A stretch of DNA of 64,000 bases, taken from the NCBI GenBank assembly GCA_000469685.2, contig LS997562.1, forward strand, positions 40,376,345 to 40,440,344. Reading direction: 5' to 3'. Every line of letters starts with the position of its first letter. Within the stretch, counting starts at the first letter, position 1. Under the pieces are notes generated by a model. It made no database searches and was not told the DNA's origin. It saw only the letters and a list, made by a program, of their open reading frames with translations. Shown one piece after another: positions 12,480-24,700 of this stretch. The stretch comes from Haemonchus contortus (taxonomy: Eukaryota; Nematoda; Chromadorea; Rhabditida; Trichostrongylidae). The position numbers and the translations under genes are program-made.

Positions 12480-14955
12480 TGAAAAACTGACAAAAAAGTG
12501 GAAAAGAGGAAGAAAATAATCAAGACAAGAAAAACCGGTTCTTAATTTTGTGCTGGAGGAACTAATCCACATTTTTCCGACCTCTCAGGGCTGGAAAAGG
12601 ATTAAGTGATTTTAAATTAATTTAGAATTTCGCAAAAAATTTTCTTTCGAAGTTTTAATTCGGTACGCGAAAATGGTAGGTATTGATCTTTCTGAGAAAA
12701 CCAAAATGTACGTCTGTCCCAGTGGTCAAAACGATTTCAGGACTCCCATCGGGAGTTAATCTAATGGAACTTCGAGTCGCGAGTGTATGTGGAATGCTTT
12801 AAAATTGCCCTATTCAACATTACTGCACTTTGAAATTCTAGAGAGAAACTTGTTAATGTATAGTGGAAACTGGAATGAAATGGATTTTACTGGAAATTGG
12901 CGATGAAATGAATTCCCAATACCTACTGAAGACGGGACCTCCCGGTTCATCTAAGCGTCATTTGTTGGGATTTTTCAGTAACAATTGGACTAATGACGCA
13001 TGTTGGAATGACATGAAGATGATTGGTTACTTTCAGAAAAAAAGGGAAAAAGAGAGGCCTGAGCATGTTGCAAGAAAGCCTGCAAACAAGTCTCGACGCC
13101 AAGCGAAAGATTATGGATAGAGAGGGTGGGAGGCCAGAGCGCAAGCAAAAGTGCACGCAAGTCCAGACAAGGGGGAGGAGCTAAACTTGCTTCTCGAGCT
13201 TTTCCTATCCTATTTGACTTTTCTTAATTCGAGTACAGCATGAATTAAATACAAAAATTAACTAGAAATTGGCAAAAGCTGAAAGATTTCCAAAGATAGG
13301 AAGCGATGTGTTCCATCTGTGTTCAGGCAATTGGGAATACTCTACTGCCCTACATGCAAGGATTATGGTCATCTAGTGGTCTTCACTACCCGGAAAGAAT
13401 GGAAATGGGAATGATTCCTGTAAATTAAGAAAGTAAGACAGAAAATATGAGGGCACTTCTACTCAGGACATGGTAGGGTCGAAGGCAAAGCCTGGGCTGT
13501 TCATATCAGGAGCTGTCTGACCTCTCCATTCGAAGGGCCACGCAGGGGGTCGTCGTTGTCTAAGGGTGACGGTGAGAGGTCGAAATCGTCACAGATGGTG
13601 ATAGAGCAAGTACAATAACTCGAGGTAGTCGTGCTTATGTCGATAATTCCCAATGACGCAAGGAGTTGGGACACCTGGAAGGGAGAACATTCTTGGTTGC
13701 GTCAGCAGGACCCGGTCTCGTGGAACGTATTCTGGGCGGCTGTTTGAAACGATACATTTGAAAGGTAGAAGTGGCTCTCCAAAGTAAACGCCATGTACTT
13801 CAACTGCATCAGAATTTTAAGGCTTATGAATTCAGAGATGTTATAGGAATGAATCTCGTTTGCGATGGCTCTGAGTGGGAATATAAAAAATAGAATATTC
13901 AACAAAAACATTTATGAATAAAAATGAACGATCCAGAAAAACAAGTAAGAAAATCGTTGGGTCTCACTCCTCACAATCTCTTTCTTAAGCTTAGGAGGTC
14001 AGTTGACAGACTAGAGGGGTGGTGAGATGTGATGATATCCGTGAAACTTAATCTGTTGGAGGCTTACGACTGAGTACACACGAGCTTTCTGGGACATCTT
14101 TTCGAAAGGGCAAGAATAAACCCATCCAAAGAGGCTAGAAGTGAATGAAGATGAGAGGTTATCAAGGAAGCGATTGAGACAATGGCGGTAGGCTCGGTGG
14201 GCGAAGAAAACAGATCCACCAATCGGCCCCCCACCCTCCCCCCCCCATACCTGATCACCACCAAAGTAGTAAACTTTTCGGACGATATAGACATAGACAC
14301 GAAAAAAAAACTGATGAAGGGGTGCTTTACATAGCTCAATATGTAAGAATTCTGTTCGGGAAACATCAGGACTAGTTCGATCTCAGCATACCGAGTTGCC
14401 CGGAATACAGCAACGCTGTAGTAAGATATCCATCGCTAATTGCCACGAAAACAGCGATTAACAAGCGAAACAAAACAAAAACAAGTGGTGTTGTTAGATG
14501 CAATGGAGCCTCAACAGAAAGCCTCAAAAAACAAAATCCTTTCAAATTCAGGAAATCATTAGTGGGCAGTTGGAGGCCACGAGAAGAACTATGGTGGTCG
14601 CTGTTACAGCTGCGACGGAAAATTGAACCTTGGTAGGGTTTTAATGAAGCAATCAAGGAGCGGAAATTAAAATCGACACTTTTTCTTCGGAGCGATACCT
14701 CGCAACAGTTGAGAAGCTCGCTTTTAGGAGCCCGTCTTGAGTTTCAATTTAATTATTCTTTGATTTTCAATTATTATTGGAGAATTGTTAATTAAACTAG
14801 ATATATGAGCTTCCACATTCTCATGATTCTGTAATAGAGAGGTCAAAATAGAGCCCAAGTCGCATTCCGTCAGATGGAATTCCTTTATACCCAGCCATGT
14901 AGTGAGAAAGAGTTTTCCCGAAAAGGACTGCAAATTGAGCATCAGTGGTACCACT
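12480..14955. other. Gene-free stretch
   Basis: Nothing I can support as a gene. Open frames here (for example on the minus strand at 14064-14656) are of a length expected by chance, lack plausible splice partners, and their translations show no motif. A short C-rich run lies near 14228-14248. Confidence 0.45.
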
Positions 14956-14960
14956 GGCTG

Positions 14961-15228
14961 CCGTGATGGTGAAGTGGCGAATGGCAAATATTTTCCCACA
15001 TGTATGGTTTAAGGTTCAAATCCCAGATCGATATCTGCCTAGGACGACCAAGTCTTCCATCCCTCGGGGGTCGATTGGTACCTGACTCGTCTGGGAGGAC
15101 AGAAACACTGACATTGGCTGACCACCGCAAGCCATTGTGTGGGCCACATACGCATTCAATACGCCACTACGATCCCGAATAGAAGTCGAATGATGGGAGC
15201 ATTCTAGGGAAAGTGATTGATTATGCCA
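14961..15228 (+). mobile_element. tRNA-derived SINE copy, nearly full length
   Basis: The copy shows the tRNA-like B box AGGTTCAAATCCC at 15012-15024, then the family body: 'cctaggacgaccaagtcttccatccc', the 'gactcgtctgggagga' block, 'gaccaccgcaagccattg', and the distal block ending near 'gattgatta'. The same order of blocks is present in the copy at 33223-33518. Transcription would be by RNA polymerase III from the internal promoter in active relatives; this copy has diverged. Confidence 0.75.
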
Positions 15229-16629
15229 AAGACTTCCGGCTGGTCACCATGTTATCCTTGAAAGTACTGTACCTTTTCCACATTGCTATCCATATCCCGC
15301 GAAGCACCGAATGTGTTTAACAGGGATTAATCAAGCCAACCACTTCAAATGCATTTTATTGGACAATTAATTTGCTCTATAAAGGTCAATAAAGCTTCCA
15401 GCTCCCAGACCTATACTTCCATAGGAATTAGTGCTGTGTTAATGGCCCAAAATACTTTTCGAAAAGTGCACAGCCCTCATCGTAGTGTGAAGCATTCTGA
15501 AAGGTGCCATGAACCTAATTTTCCTATTTCATCGTGGCTTTCAGATGTGCATCCAGCCTCTACCGAGGCTCTGCTCATAGAAGGCTCAGCACTTCCCCTT
15601 TCTCCTTCCAGTTTAGCTTGGCACTATTTCTAAGCCCCAGAGAAAGGTAAAATTCAGTCGATAAGGTACTGTATAGGTACGGTATTGTAGATCAGAGTAG
15701 GATCCGCATATCATGGAAGAAAAGGTGGTGCCTCCTACATTTTTCGCTTTCCTTAATCAAATCATTTCGAGTGAAGATACAGAAAAAAATAAAAAATAAG
15801 AAAAAAGGAAAAAAGCCAAAAATTATATGAGGCTATTTTTATTACTATCTTCGAGATCTGTGCTATTGCTATGCTTTGATAGCTCATTCAGTGCGCTTCA
15901 TTGATGTATGCATAGAGTGGGTGAAAGTGAATGATGGGCGAAAGTTCGGCGATACGATTATCGCGGCGATTTAACGACGTTTCGTGATATCGCCTGCTGA
16001 GTTCGATTTTCAGGAAATCCTCTGAACCTGAAGCATAGTGAAGAGCTAGCGTCGTATAATCGCCAATCGGGAATCTTACGCTATTTGCTTTAATGAGGGA
16101 GCCCAATGGCTCGAGAACAAGCATGCCTATTCTATATATCACTCAAATGTAACCCTGACGGATACGATTGTTTTTGTTTATATTTTTATTTACTCGTAGG
16201 AGAAGTGTGAACACATCAGCTCGTTAGTAAACTCGTTAGACGAAGAACATCAAAAAAAAAGAAGAAATATTCAGTATAAATACGAATCGTGCCGGTATGT
16301 TAATTTTTATAAATAGATTTTTTTGCCTTTCTTTTCTTTCTTTTTCCATTTTCTTCCTTGTCATCTTTCCTCAGGCCATCTGATTGGACCCTTATGCTAT
16401 TTCAGAGCTTATGACTGCGGCCAAACTTTTCATCTGGGAGAGTATGCTCGTTGCCTTGTCTTTATTTTCATCTCATATGCATGGGACACCAGCAAAAGAT
16501 AGCTTAACGAATAAATACATAAATCACCTCAAAATATACACATACTTCCAGCGTTTATCTCGTCAGAGAATCTCAGCTATGGGATGATTCATTTATTAAA
16601 TAATTGTGCTGTAATCACTCTAAAACACG

Positions 16630-16690
16630 AGTCGGGGATTGAACCCCGGCTTGATAACCGCTCAAACCAAGTGAGCCTTGGGGACATTTA
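16630..16690 (-). repeat. tRNA-like fragment
   Basis: On the minus strand the segment contains GCTC...GAGC pairing like a D arm and a perfect T-arm-like stem with GGGGTTCAATCCCCG. The anticodon arm is far too short and the acceptor ends do not pair. It is a decayed tRNA or the head of a tRNA-derived SINE, and not a working tRNA. Confidence 0.45.
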
Positions 16691-16740
16691 AGGTTGCGTG
16701 ACTGTCACAATCCGTCTGAGAGAATAGAACAAGTCATTGA

Positions 16741-16832
16741 ATAGGCCCATATGCATTCGAAACACCACTACGATTCTAGATGGAAGTGGAATGCGAAGCG
16801 CATTCCTCGAGTTGGATTGATCAACGCCAGAG
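16741..16832 (+). mobile_element. SINE fragment (3' part)
   Basis: This matches the distal end of the dispersed SINE: 'cccatatgcattcgaaacaccactacgatt', then a GGAAGTGGAATGCG block, then 'gattgatcaacgccaga'. The promoter half is missing. Confidence 0.6.
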
Positions 16833-19039
16833 GGTTTTATCTTTCAAAGCCAGGTTGGAAGACATGCTTCGGCTTTTGGCAATTGTGAAGGGGCAGCACA
16901 GGCCAGTGTGGAGGGTTTCCCCCATCGAGAATGACTTGATCCAGAGATTACGAGAGACCGTGATGGAGTGAAATGGTTAAGAATTAAAAGAGAGCTGAGT
17001 TCATGTCATGATATGAGCAGTGAAGTTTGGAAGACTGAGTATTTGGCTCGTTGTTTTCGACAGATGCATCCTCATGCTAAAAGTCAAAACAGGAGTGTTT
17101 TCATCAGAAAATAGCACAAATGAATAGCATCTCACTAGCTAATAGGACATGAACAGCGAATGTCTACGTAAGACGTCTTTTAATCTCTTGATCTATCATT
17201 ATAAGCTATAAAAGTTCAAAATTGATATTTCAAGACAATATCTGCCAGGTGGTTAGGTTCCCAAGGTGAAATTAAATTCACTTCATTTTCTTGATCCGTT
17301 TCCAATGTATCAGATCAATTTTGATCCGCCACTTTCTCAGGATTTCAGGATATCCCTGACAGACCCTATAGAACAGGTCTACTGCTCCTACAGAACCAAA
17401 ATCTATGTTTTTCAGTCATCTGTTCCTTATAGAATCTTCTGAACGATATTTTACAAGGGAAGTCCAGAATTCAGCAAATTATAAAGTATAATCTGCCAAC
17501 TAAACCTTTTACGCTCCCACTGGACCCGGAAAACCGGTTCTTCACATTTACCTATACTCATAAGGCTGAATGAGCTAGGTAAACTAATAGCGTATGCATA
17601 GTAGAGGGCCTGAGTGGGTTGTTTATTTCTCCTCTCCATCTGAGATTCTGTTCATGCATTAAAAGACTCCCGTTTTTTAGGTACATAATTGTGTCATCGT
17701 GCCAGGGAGCAAAAATGATTCCACTAAATATTATCCCATAATAAAGAATACTAAAAAAGTAAAGCATTGATAACCGTAAATGCTAAGGATGCTTCGGATA
17801 ATGGAGCATGAAAATGGCTGTGAACGTTAATGGGAGAATAACGAGCAATGCGGATTAACTCGAACCATTTACTCTCGAGAGAGAAAGCTATTTCTGATCG
17901 ATAAAAGGCGGTAACGAGGGAAATTTTTCCTATTGAATGCTCTCATTCCGTTGAAAGGCTGTAATGGGGAGGGCTGGGAAGGGAGGATTTTCGTACTTCC
18001 AATCTGACAGATTTAACCACAACATCCAAGGATGCTACGATAGCATTATATTTGACTATTGCTACCCAAGGAGCAGAGAGAGTAGGAATAGATGGATGTC
18101 ATATGGGAGCATTAAGGTAGTCCTCCCCATAGGAGCACCCACCCTAATGCTATTAGTATCAGCCATTTTTCTTACACATCGGTGAGGCGAGTAAAGCTTC
18201 CAGGGCTTCTCCTCATCAGATTTTTGAAAAAATTTTTTTATATTTTAACAAGTATACTGAGAAGCTTCCCTTCTTCCTCTTGATATTTTTAATTGACAGA
18301 AGCCAACTTCATAATTTCAAAAATTCCAATATACTTATTCAGAAAACAAAGAAAAGGAAAAGAAATTAAAATTTTTCTATTAACTCCCAAAAAAGGGAAA
18401 CTCGCTAAAAAAAACAACGCCGGGTTCCTCGGAAATCCATATAGAACCAGCAGTAGGATCACTATCATTGGATTCTTGCTTCTTCGACTTGAATATTTGT
18501 AAAAACGACTCAATCCAGGCTCAAATGAGCACATGAACTACTGCTGGGCTTGAAAAATTGAAAAAATTCAACATCCAAATTCTATTCTTCCCAAGAACAG
18601 TCCCTTGGTAACAAATAGAAGTGTAGTTTGCCAGAGAAGTTGACGGTTCATTTGTAAAGTCTAGAAAGGATAAAAACGGCTATTAAGAAAGGCTGTCACA
18701 TCGATGTACTTGCACTAGACATGCACCTCACATAATGCTATCCCAGGAGGCTGAAAGCTTCGTCAGCTTCACCAAATGAGAAGAAATACGATTATTTAAT
18801 GTTCCTCATTTGCGTCAGAAAGCAGAAAACATCATGGAACTACTCTAGCAGTAAGTACAAACAAAGTGTAAAGTCAAAGATGAGCTGAACAAATATTTTA
18901 GTGCTTTTCTGCAAGCGGCGTGCAAGTGTGTCCTTCTCAATTCATGTTTGAGATGAAATCCATCGTCTGTTTACCCTTCGATTCAAATAGCACAACTTAC
19001 ATGCCGCTGAATTTTCTACACATACTGCTGGGATAATAA

Positions 19040-19680
19040 GGGGTAATGGGCGACAGTGAGCGGCACAAAGCGACAGTATAAACCGTCTCTAAGATATTAA
19101 GGTTTAGAAAAGATTAGGAAAAAGCGCTGCCACGAAACTGCTTGCAAAATAAAGAAAGTCAAAAGAATTTTGAGAAAATGATAGTGATTCAGCGCAGATA
19201 AGTTTACGCAGCCTTTGTGAACAACTATGAGCGATATCGAGTGGTAATAAGCGAGTATAAACGAATACAATTCATAATAAAGGACTATGAACGCCACTGA
19301 GCATTTCCGAAGGCCCTTCGAAGTAACTCAACAGCGAAGGAGCATCGGAATGGAATCGATAATTAGGAACTCGGGAGTAATAAGGGTAATAGAGATTTTT
19401 CATGCCATCATAAGACATATGCTAGGCGTTTCCACTTCGGCAGTGACAGCGGGTAGACTGACGCCAGCAATCCGACATAAACTCTCACTGTGTAGCAATT
19501 TGCCGAGTTGTCAGCATACGGTGCACTTCCTTGCGGTGTGGGACCCTAGCGAATTCTATGAAGTCGAACCAGTGCTATGGCCAGGCCTGACAAGAGGTTG
19601 TTTAGTAACGACAGGCGACATGTGATGAGCATGGCAAGGAAGGCGACTATGGGTGACAATTGGCGACAATCTGTGACAGC
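19040..19680 (+). repeat. Degenerate GCGACA/AGCGA-type minisatellite
   Basis: Words such as 'gggcgacagtgag', 'aagcgacagtat', 'atgagcgatatcgag', 'aagcgagtataa', 'aggcgacatgtgatgag', 'ggcgactatgggtgac' and 'ttggcgacaatc' recur at irregular 10-20 base spacing. They are densest at 19045-19290 and 19605-19675. The pattern is an eroded short tandem repeat with no fixed period left. Confidence 0.4.
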
Positions 19681-20264
19681 CTCCTTTCTTTCATACCAAA
19701 CTATTTTTAAAAAGGTGCTTCCCGTATGATATCAAAAACTTAGGTGAAGTAGAAGTACGATGGTTGCTTGGCACCATGCAGAGCTATTTGGGATAAGCCA
19801 CGTGCTTGATCACCAATTATTATAATTGCTGCATTTAATAGCGTCTTCAACAATGGCATAAAGACCCATGGGCTTCACGGGAACTTCCAATCATGCCTCT
19901 GTCTTATTCACTTCGAACAAGTCTAGTATGTACGAAATGAACGGTCCTGAGGGGCGAAGTTTGATAAGTGCAGGAAAGGGGAAGATGAGAGAACAAGAGT
20001 GATCGCTGAGAAAGTTCAGTGGGTTTAAGTGGTTTCAGTGCCAACGATCAAGACAGCCCATCCATCTAAAGAGAAAAATCTTTCGAAAGACTCATCTCTA
20101 AACCATCAGTCATTGGTTAAATGAACGTGTTTATCGGGTTCTTATCATTTCTACCTAAGTTCGGAATGAGCATCTAATTGACAAAGAAAGATTGATCTTG
20201 AGTAACCGCGTGATTATGCTGGGAACCCAACATAGTCAGTTGTAAGTTCAACAAGCGAATAATA

Positions 20265-20310
20265 CGAAAGAAAGAAAGAAAGAAAAAAAATAAGTAAGTA
20301 AGTAAGAAAA
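20265..20310 (+). repeat. GAAA / TAAG microsatellite
   Basis: A run of GAAA units passes into an A run and then into four TAAG units. Confidence 0.9.
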
Positions 20311-20822
20311 TAAAGATAGATAGAGGAAGTCAAGCTGGTAGACGTCACAGCGGTACATACATGAATGATTGCAACGAGATAATTGCTATTACACAATGTT
20401 TTCAACCAGACAAACACTTGAGGAAAACAAGGTAGGAAAACAAACATAAACTAAAACTTGTGCTGGCGTCTGGCTATCGGGTGAAAGCCAAAAAACTGAT
20501 TTAAGCAGAGGAAGAAGAGCTATCAACCCATGCATACCATTCTTACGGGTCTTGCCCTTTCTTCTGCTAAACTGCCCACCCAAAATAATCAGGACTTCTA
20601 GCCCCTTCCCATCAATTTGCCGGTAACTACGCTTACCCAGCTGGATAGGACAAACGTCAGAATGACGCTTTGAAGGTTCCCTGAGGTCATTAAGTCATTG
20701 TGTCGATTGAATTCGACAATGATTATAAACGGTGGTTAAATGCATGGCCTATCTGGAGAGGGCTTGCATAGACCTTCGAGCGTCAACTACTACTTGAAGC
20801 CCCTCTTTTCAATCCGACAACC

Positions 20823-20948
20823 CTACATTTTGTCCAAACAACCGAACTGTTCGGTATTATCCGGAGCTTCTCCATGACAAGCTAGTAAGTTCGAGGACAA
20901 AAGCTCCCTTATGCCACTGTACCAGCTGTTTTCAAGAATCCGTTGCAC
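20823..20948 (-). CDS. Possible terminal exon of the EVH1-type gene
   Basis: On the minus strand a CAG acceptor is followed by 41 codons and a TAG stop, in the phase needed to continue from the exon at 21614-21727. The peptide starts VQRILENSWYSGIREL. The acceptor (AATAGCCAG) lacks the pyrimidine run seen at the other introns, and no family supports the join, so the true 3' end may lie elsewhere. Confidence 0.2.
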   Translation of the reverse strand: MQRILENSWYSGIRELLSSNLLACHGEAPDNTEQFGCLDKM

Positions 20949-21613
20949 CTGGCTATTACTTTTTGTCGAGTGTGTCAGTTTTTTCTCAAGTGTATCAAAT
21001 TCCAAAATGGCGTGCACGCTAGAATGGATTCGGTCACGCGGATGGGAACGCGGTGACCACTTGGTCCCCCGTAACCACACAAAGTCTCAGATATCTCTGG
21101 AATCGGTTCGTATAAGAGGAAAAGCAGTGCGGAGGATTTCAACCATGAGGTAGTCCCGTACAATACACCTTAAAGCGATATGTTTCCATTTTGATCTACT
21201 AACTACCGTATCCCGATCTTTCGGAAAGTTTATGACTTTTTAGGATGGATTTTATTGCGTCATATAGGCTCAAAGAATCCAACCAAATCATTTCCTGTAG
21301 ATCTTCTGTGAAGCAAGCGATTATCTTGAATAGCCTCATAGTCGATCAATAATTAATATATTTACCTGAATTATTAACTAAATAACAGAGAGCGAGCGTT
21401 GTAGAGAAAAAAAAGAAGCTCAAAAAGGTAGGAGTTGAAGTTTGTAGTCATTTGAAACTGCATAAAGTGCAATTGAAGGGAAAAATGAGGTTAAAAACGG
21501 ATTGATCGAACTCTCTCTCAACAATTAGGAAACTCAAGCCAAGACTTAGCTCTAGTTTTTCCTTAATTAGGTCCACTGCTTCAGACAAAGTTCAAGAATC
21601 GATTTGAACCAAC

Positions 21614-21727
21614 CTGAAAGGTGGGCAACGGCTTGTTGTTGAGAGCTGCAAGACGGTACTGAATGGCAAAGTCCTTGAGAAGCGCTTTTTCCCTGGCCAC
21701 CGGATCGTCGTCTCCCTCAGAATTCAC
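21614..21727 (-). CDS. EVH1-type gene, exon 6 of the recognised set
   Basis: The exon has 114 bases, runs from a GTTTAG acceptor to a CAG|GTTGGT donor, and is in phase 0 at both ends. It encodes 38 residues that begin with an acidic stretch (VNSEGDDD) and continue as a likely helix (AREKALLKDFAIQYRL). It follows exon 5 in frame. The sequence reads like a linker and helix C-terminal to the folded domains. Downstream exons are uncertain. Confidence 0.75.
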
Positions 21728-24700
21728 CTAAACAGCGACTATTTCCTTCTAGTGATGACTGGACTTCCGTAACATCAGTGGATTTTTTTCCGGCCAAGTC
21801 AGGAGACTAACACTCAAATGAGCTTTTACCTCATTGACTGAAGTTGTTATGGATCAACTACTAACTACTCGGTCGACTGACGGCGGCGGCGATGCGAAAT
21901 GTATGCTCGTCCATGCGCAATTCACCACAAATTACTAGCCTATATCGGAATTGCATACCAAAAAACAACAGTGAATAGCAATTTGAGGCGGCAGTTCAGA
22001 AAAGGAGGACGACTTTTGAAGTGCTGACGTTTCCCAAAAGTTGCGCATAGCCCTTTGAAAAAGTTCCCTCGCAAACTAGGCCACCGAATCGGAGCTGGGG
22101 ACATGGGTGTGGTACCCGAATCACATGAAGAAGTAACGTTCTTGGGACCACCGGGGTAATTTCGGTAAATTTTAGTGTCAGAATGATGTATAAAGGTAAA
22201 ACAAGCCGAGGGAGTTGAGGCAGCGGCGAAGCTAGGACACGCATCCCAGAATCAACTTCCAAGGCGATTCTCTGCCAAAATTACCAAACTGAAAAGGAAT
22301 CAGACTCCTCAACAGGGTTCATACTTTGTGATCGCGATCGCCGCCACGCAGCTAACGGGCGATTGACGCGCGCAGAGTCATGCGTTGCGGCGATCGCGAG
22401 GTCTGAACACTGCCTTAACGAGTCCTGTCTACCGAAGTTTTACATTTTTCGCTCTAATTTTTCAATTTTACACAAAAGCTCTGGTGTGTAAGCATACCCT
22501 GGAAACACGCCTTACAATAAACCAACCTGAGACAATTTCTCCATGACCTTCTGATGTTGCCGATTGAGAAACGACACCGCTACATCATTACAGGTGGTTC
22601 GAGCTAGCAGCAATGAGGACATGTTCAGTACCTGAACATTTTCAAATGTAAGAAAACATCCCAAATTTATCGCCCATCCCTTGTCATGAGGCGACAGCAG
22701 TTTGTCCGCTATGCAGCAGCAAATCGAATCGCAGCGCAGAATGCGTCTGGTCATGAAAAATTAACGAGTTCCCCATTCTACACATTGCCTTTACGAGGAA
22801 AACGATGCAGGGCACACAGTGATTTTCTCCATAACCACAGTAGTTACTGCTGGAACGAAAACAAAATCCGAGAAATTGGAAAACTCGGAAAAAAGTTGGA
22901 GCAAACCGGCCCCGCCCTTTCTAGAACAATGGATTCGTTCATTTCAGTCGGGAGACAGCTTTGAGTGTGGCGAATTGATCTAATAATGAAAGATTTAGCC
23001 GGATCTATTCAACAAGTTCTTGAAGTAAAAAAAAATTCTGGTCATGGTAAAGATTTGTTGTAAATTTTTGTGGTGATAACGTGGTGCTCTTGACGTCTGC
23101 TTTATGCAGCGTCACAAATAAATAAAGTATTTCATTGAAGCGAAGGCTTTTCGCGATTAACTTCTGAACTGCCATTCTTATTAAACTAAAGTATTAACGC
23201 TCCAAAGGATGTTGAGAAAAGTATGGTTAAGTTTGTGATTTAGAAAGGGTTTTTGCGATTTTCCAACGGGTCTCAGTAATACATTGTTAAGCAATCCTAA
23301 ACTTCTCAATTATCTCTTACCAGTACGTTGAAGACAGTAAAAGGGTGACAAACCTGGGAGGCAAATCGACTTGCATCGCCGACGAATTCAAATTCGTAGA
23401 TATGGCTGGCATATGACAGATGCAGAATATTTGGCTTGGCTGTGGTCGTTATGAAACATTCCAGCTGAAATTCGTCGAGCTGTGATGAGTTGAATAGGAG
23501 TTTAAAGCCAATTTTGGCATTCAGATGATAAAGAAAAGAAAGAAAATTAAGATGAGTTCTTTTATTTTATTCTTTTCCATGCTTTCATTTGGTCTTTTCT
23601 AACTGACCAGAATCATCTCCTGTTCCTCAAGTGCCAAAATTTTTCGTTTAGAGACATAGCAGGAGGCACAGTGATTCCAAATAATCACTTAATTTATCAA
23701 CGATACAATAAACCTAAAACTCAGCAGTGTAAGGGATTAAGAGCACGGTGCCCGAGTAGCGCAAATACGGGTTCGCGTCCCGTCCGAGGCTGAAGATTTG
23801 GACATGATTCGTAAATTTAGTAAGACTTTCGGCACGCTGCAATGAAATAATAGAAACAAGTAACTAACAAAACATCTCAGAACTTTATGATTGGCTTCAA
23901 GAAGTCGGGATGACTTCAACTTTAAAAAGTGCTTAAGTTCGTAAAGAGAATATAAATTACACGATCTTTTGCATTCAAAGAGAGCCCACCAAATCGATAT
24001 TGATCAAGCCATGATTGAAATGAAACACCATACTCAGTGGGTTGATTGAGGCCTGAATAAATAGTGCTTAAAACTCAAATTGATTTCAAGAAAAAATCAA
24101 GCCTCACCATTGTTGTTTCCTGTTTTCGCACCTGTTGCTGAACTCGTTCACCGTCCCATGATCCGATTACGGTCACCTGAACAACACAAGTTGCTAATAT
24201 GCTAATAGAAAATTTGTATCTAATTTCGACTGAGCTTTTCATTTCAATACGCTGGATTATGCCGTAGTCCCATTGCTCTGATAAAATCAAACTGGTCAGT
24301 CGTAATCGTTTAACGACACTCGAAGGTAATTAGATAAATTGCGTCCGTGTCTAGGCAATTGTCCCTATTCCCCTGCGAAAGTCAGTGGCATGTCGCATCC
24401 CAAGAAGGCGATCGAAACTCAGCTCACTTTTATTTGCCCTTCATAATCTTTTCATTGGAATCTCTCTTTCTCACTGACTCACGTAGGTTTAGGTTCCCAT
24501 ACACTTCGCATGCTGCCTAACCTAGGGAATTTGAAAAGAACAAGGCCTTACACTCCGGGAAAGGACTCAGATAGGAATGAGGCGTTAATTTCCCCCCTGA
24601 AAAAAGGACCTGATTAGAGGGGTAATTTTTGTGCTGAACTCTGATACAGCACCCGTTTTGATTTCGAGGCTGGGTTTTTTCTTTCAAAGTTTACCCCTAC

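Larger units (their letters stand above)
16840..20820. other. Gene-free stretch with degenerate minisatellite and simple repeats
   Basis: I see no supported gene. Scattered GCGACA/GAGCGA words between about 19040 and 19680 suggest an old minisatellite. A GAAA/TAAG microsatellite lies at 20265-20310. The open frame at 19287-19625 runs through the minisatellite-like area and shows no protein motif. Confidence 0.45.

Noticed and set aside
16630..16690. Functional tRNA gene
   Set aside because: The T arm is perfect, but the anticodon arm is too short and the acceptor strands do not pair.
23745..23800. Functional tRNA gene of Ser/Leu type
   Set aside because: The D-arm-like head is joined directly to the T arm with no anticodon arm.
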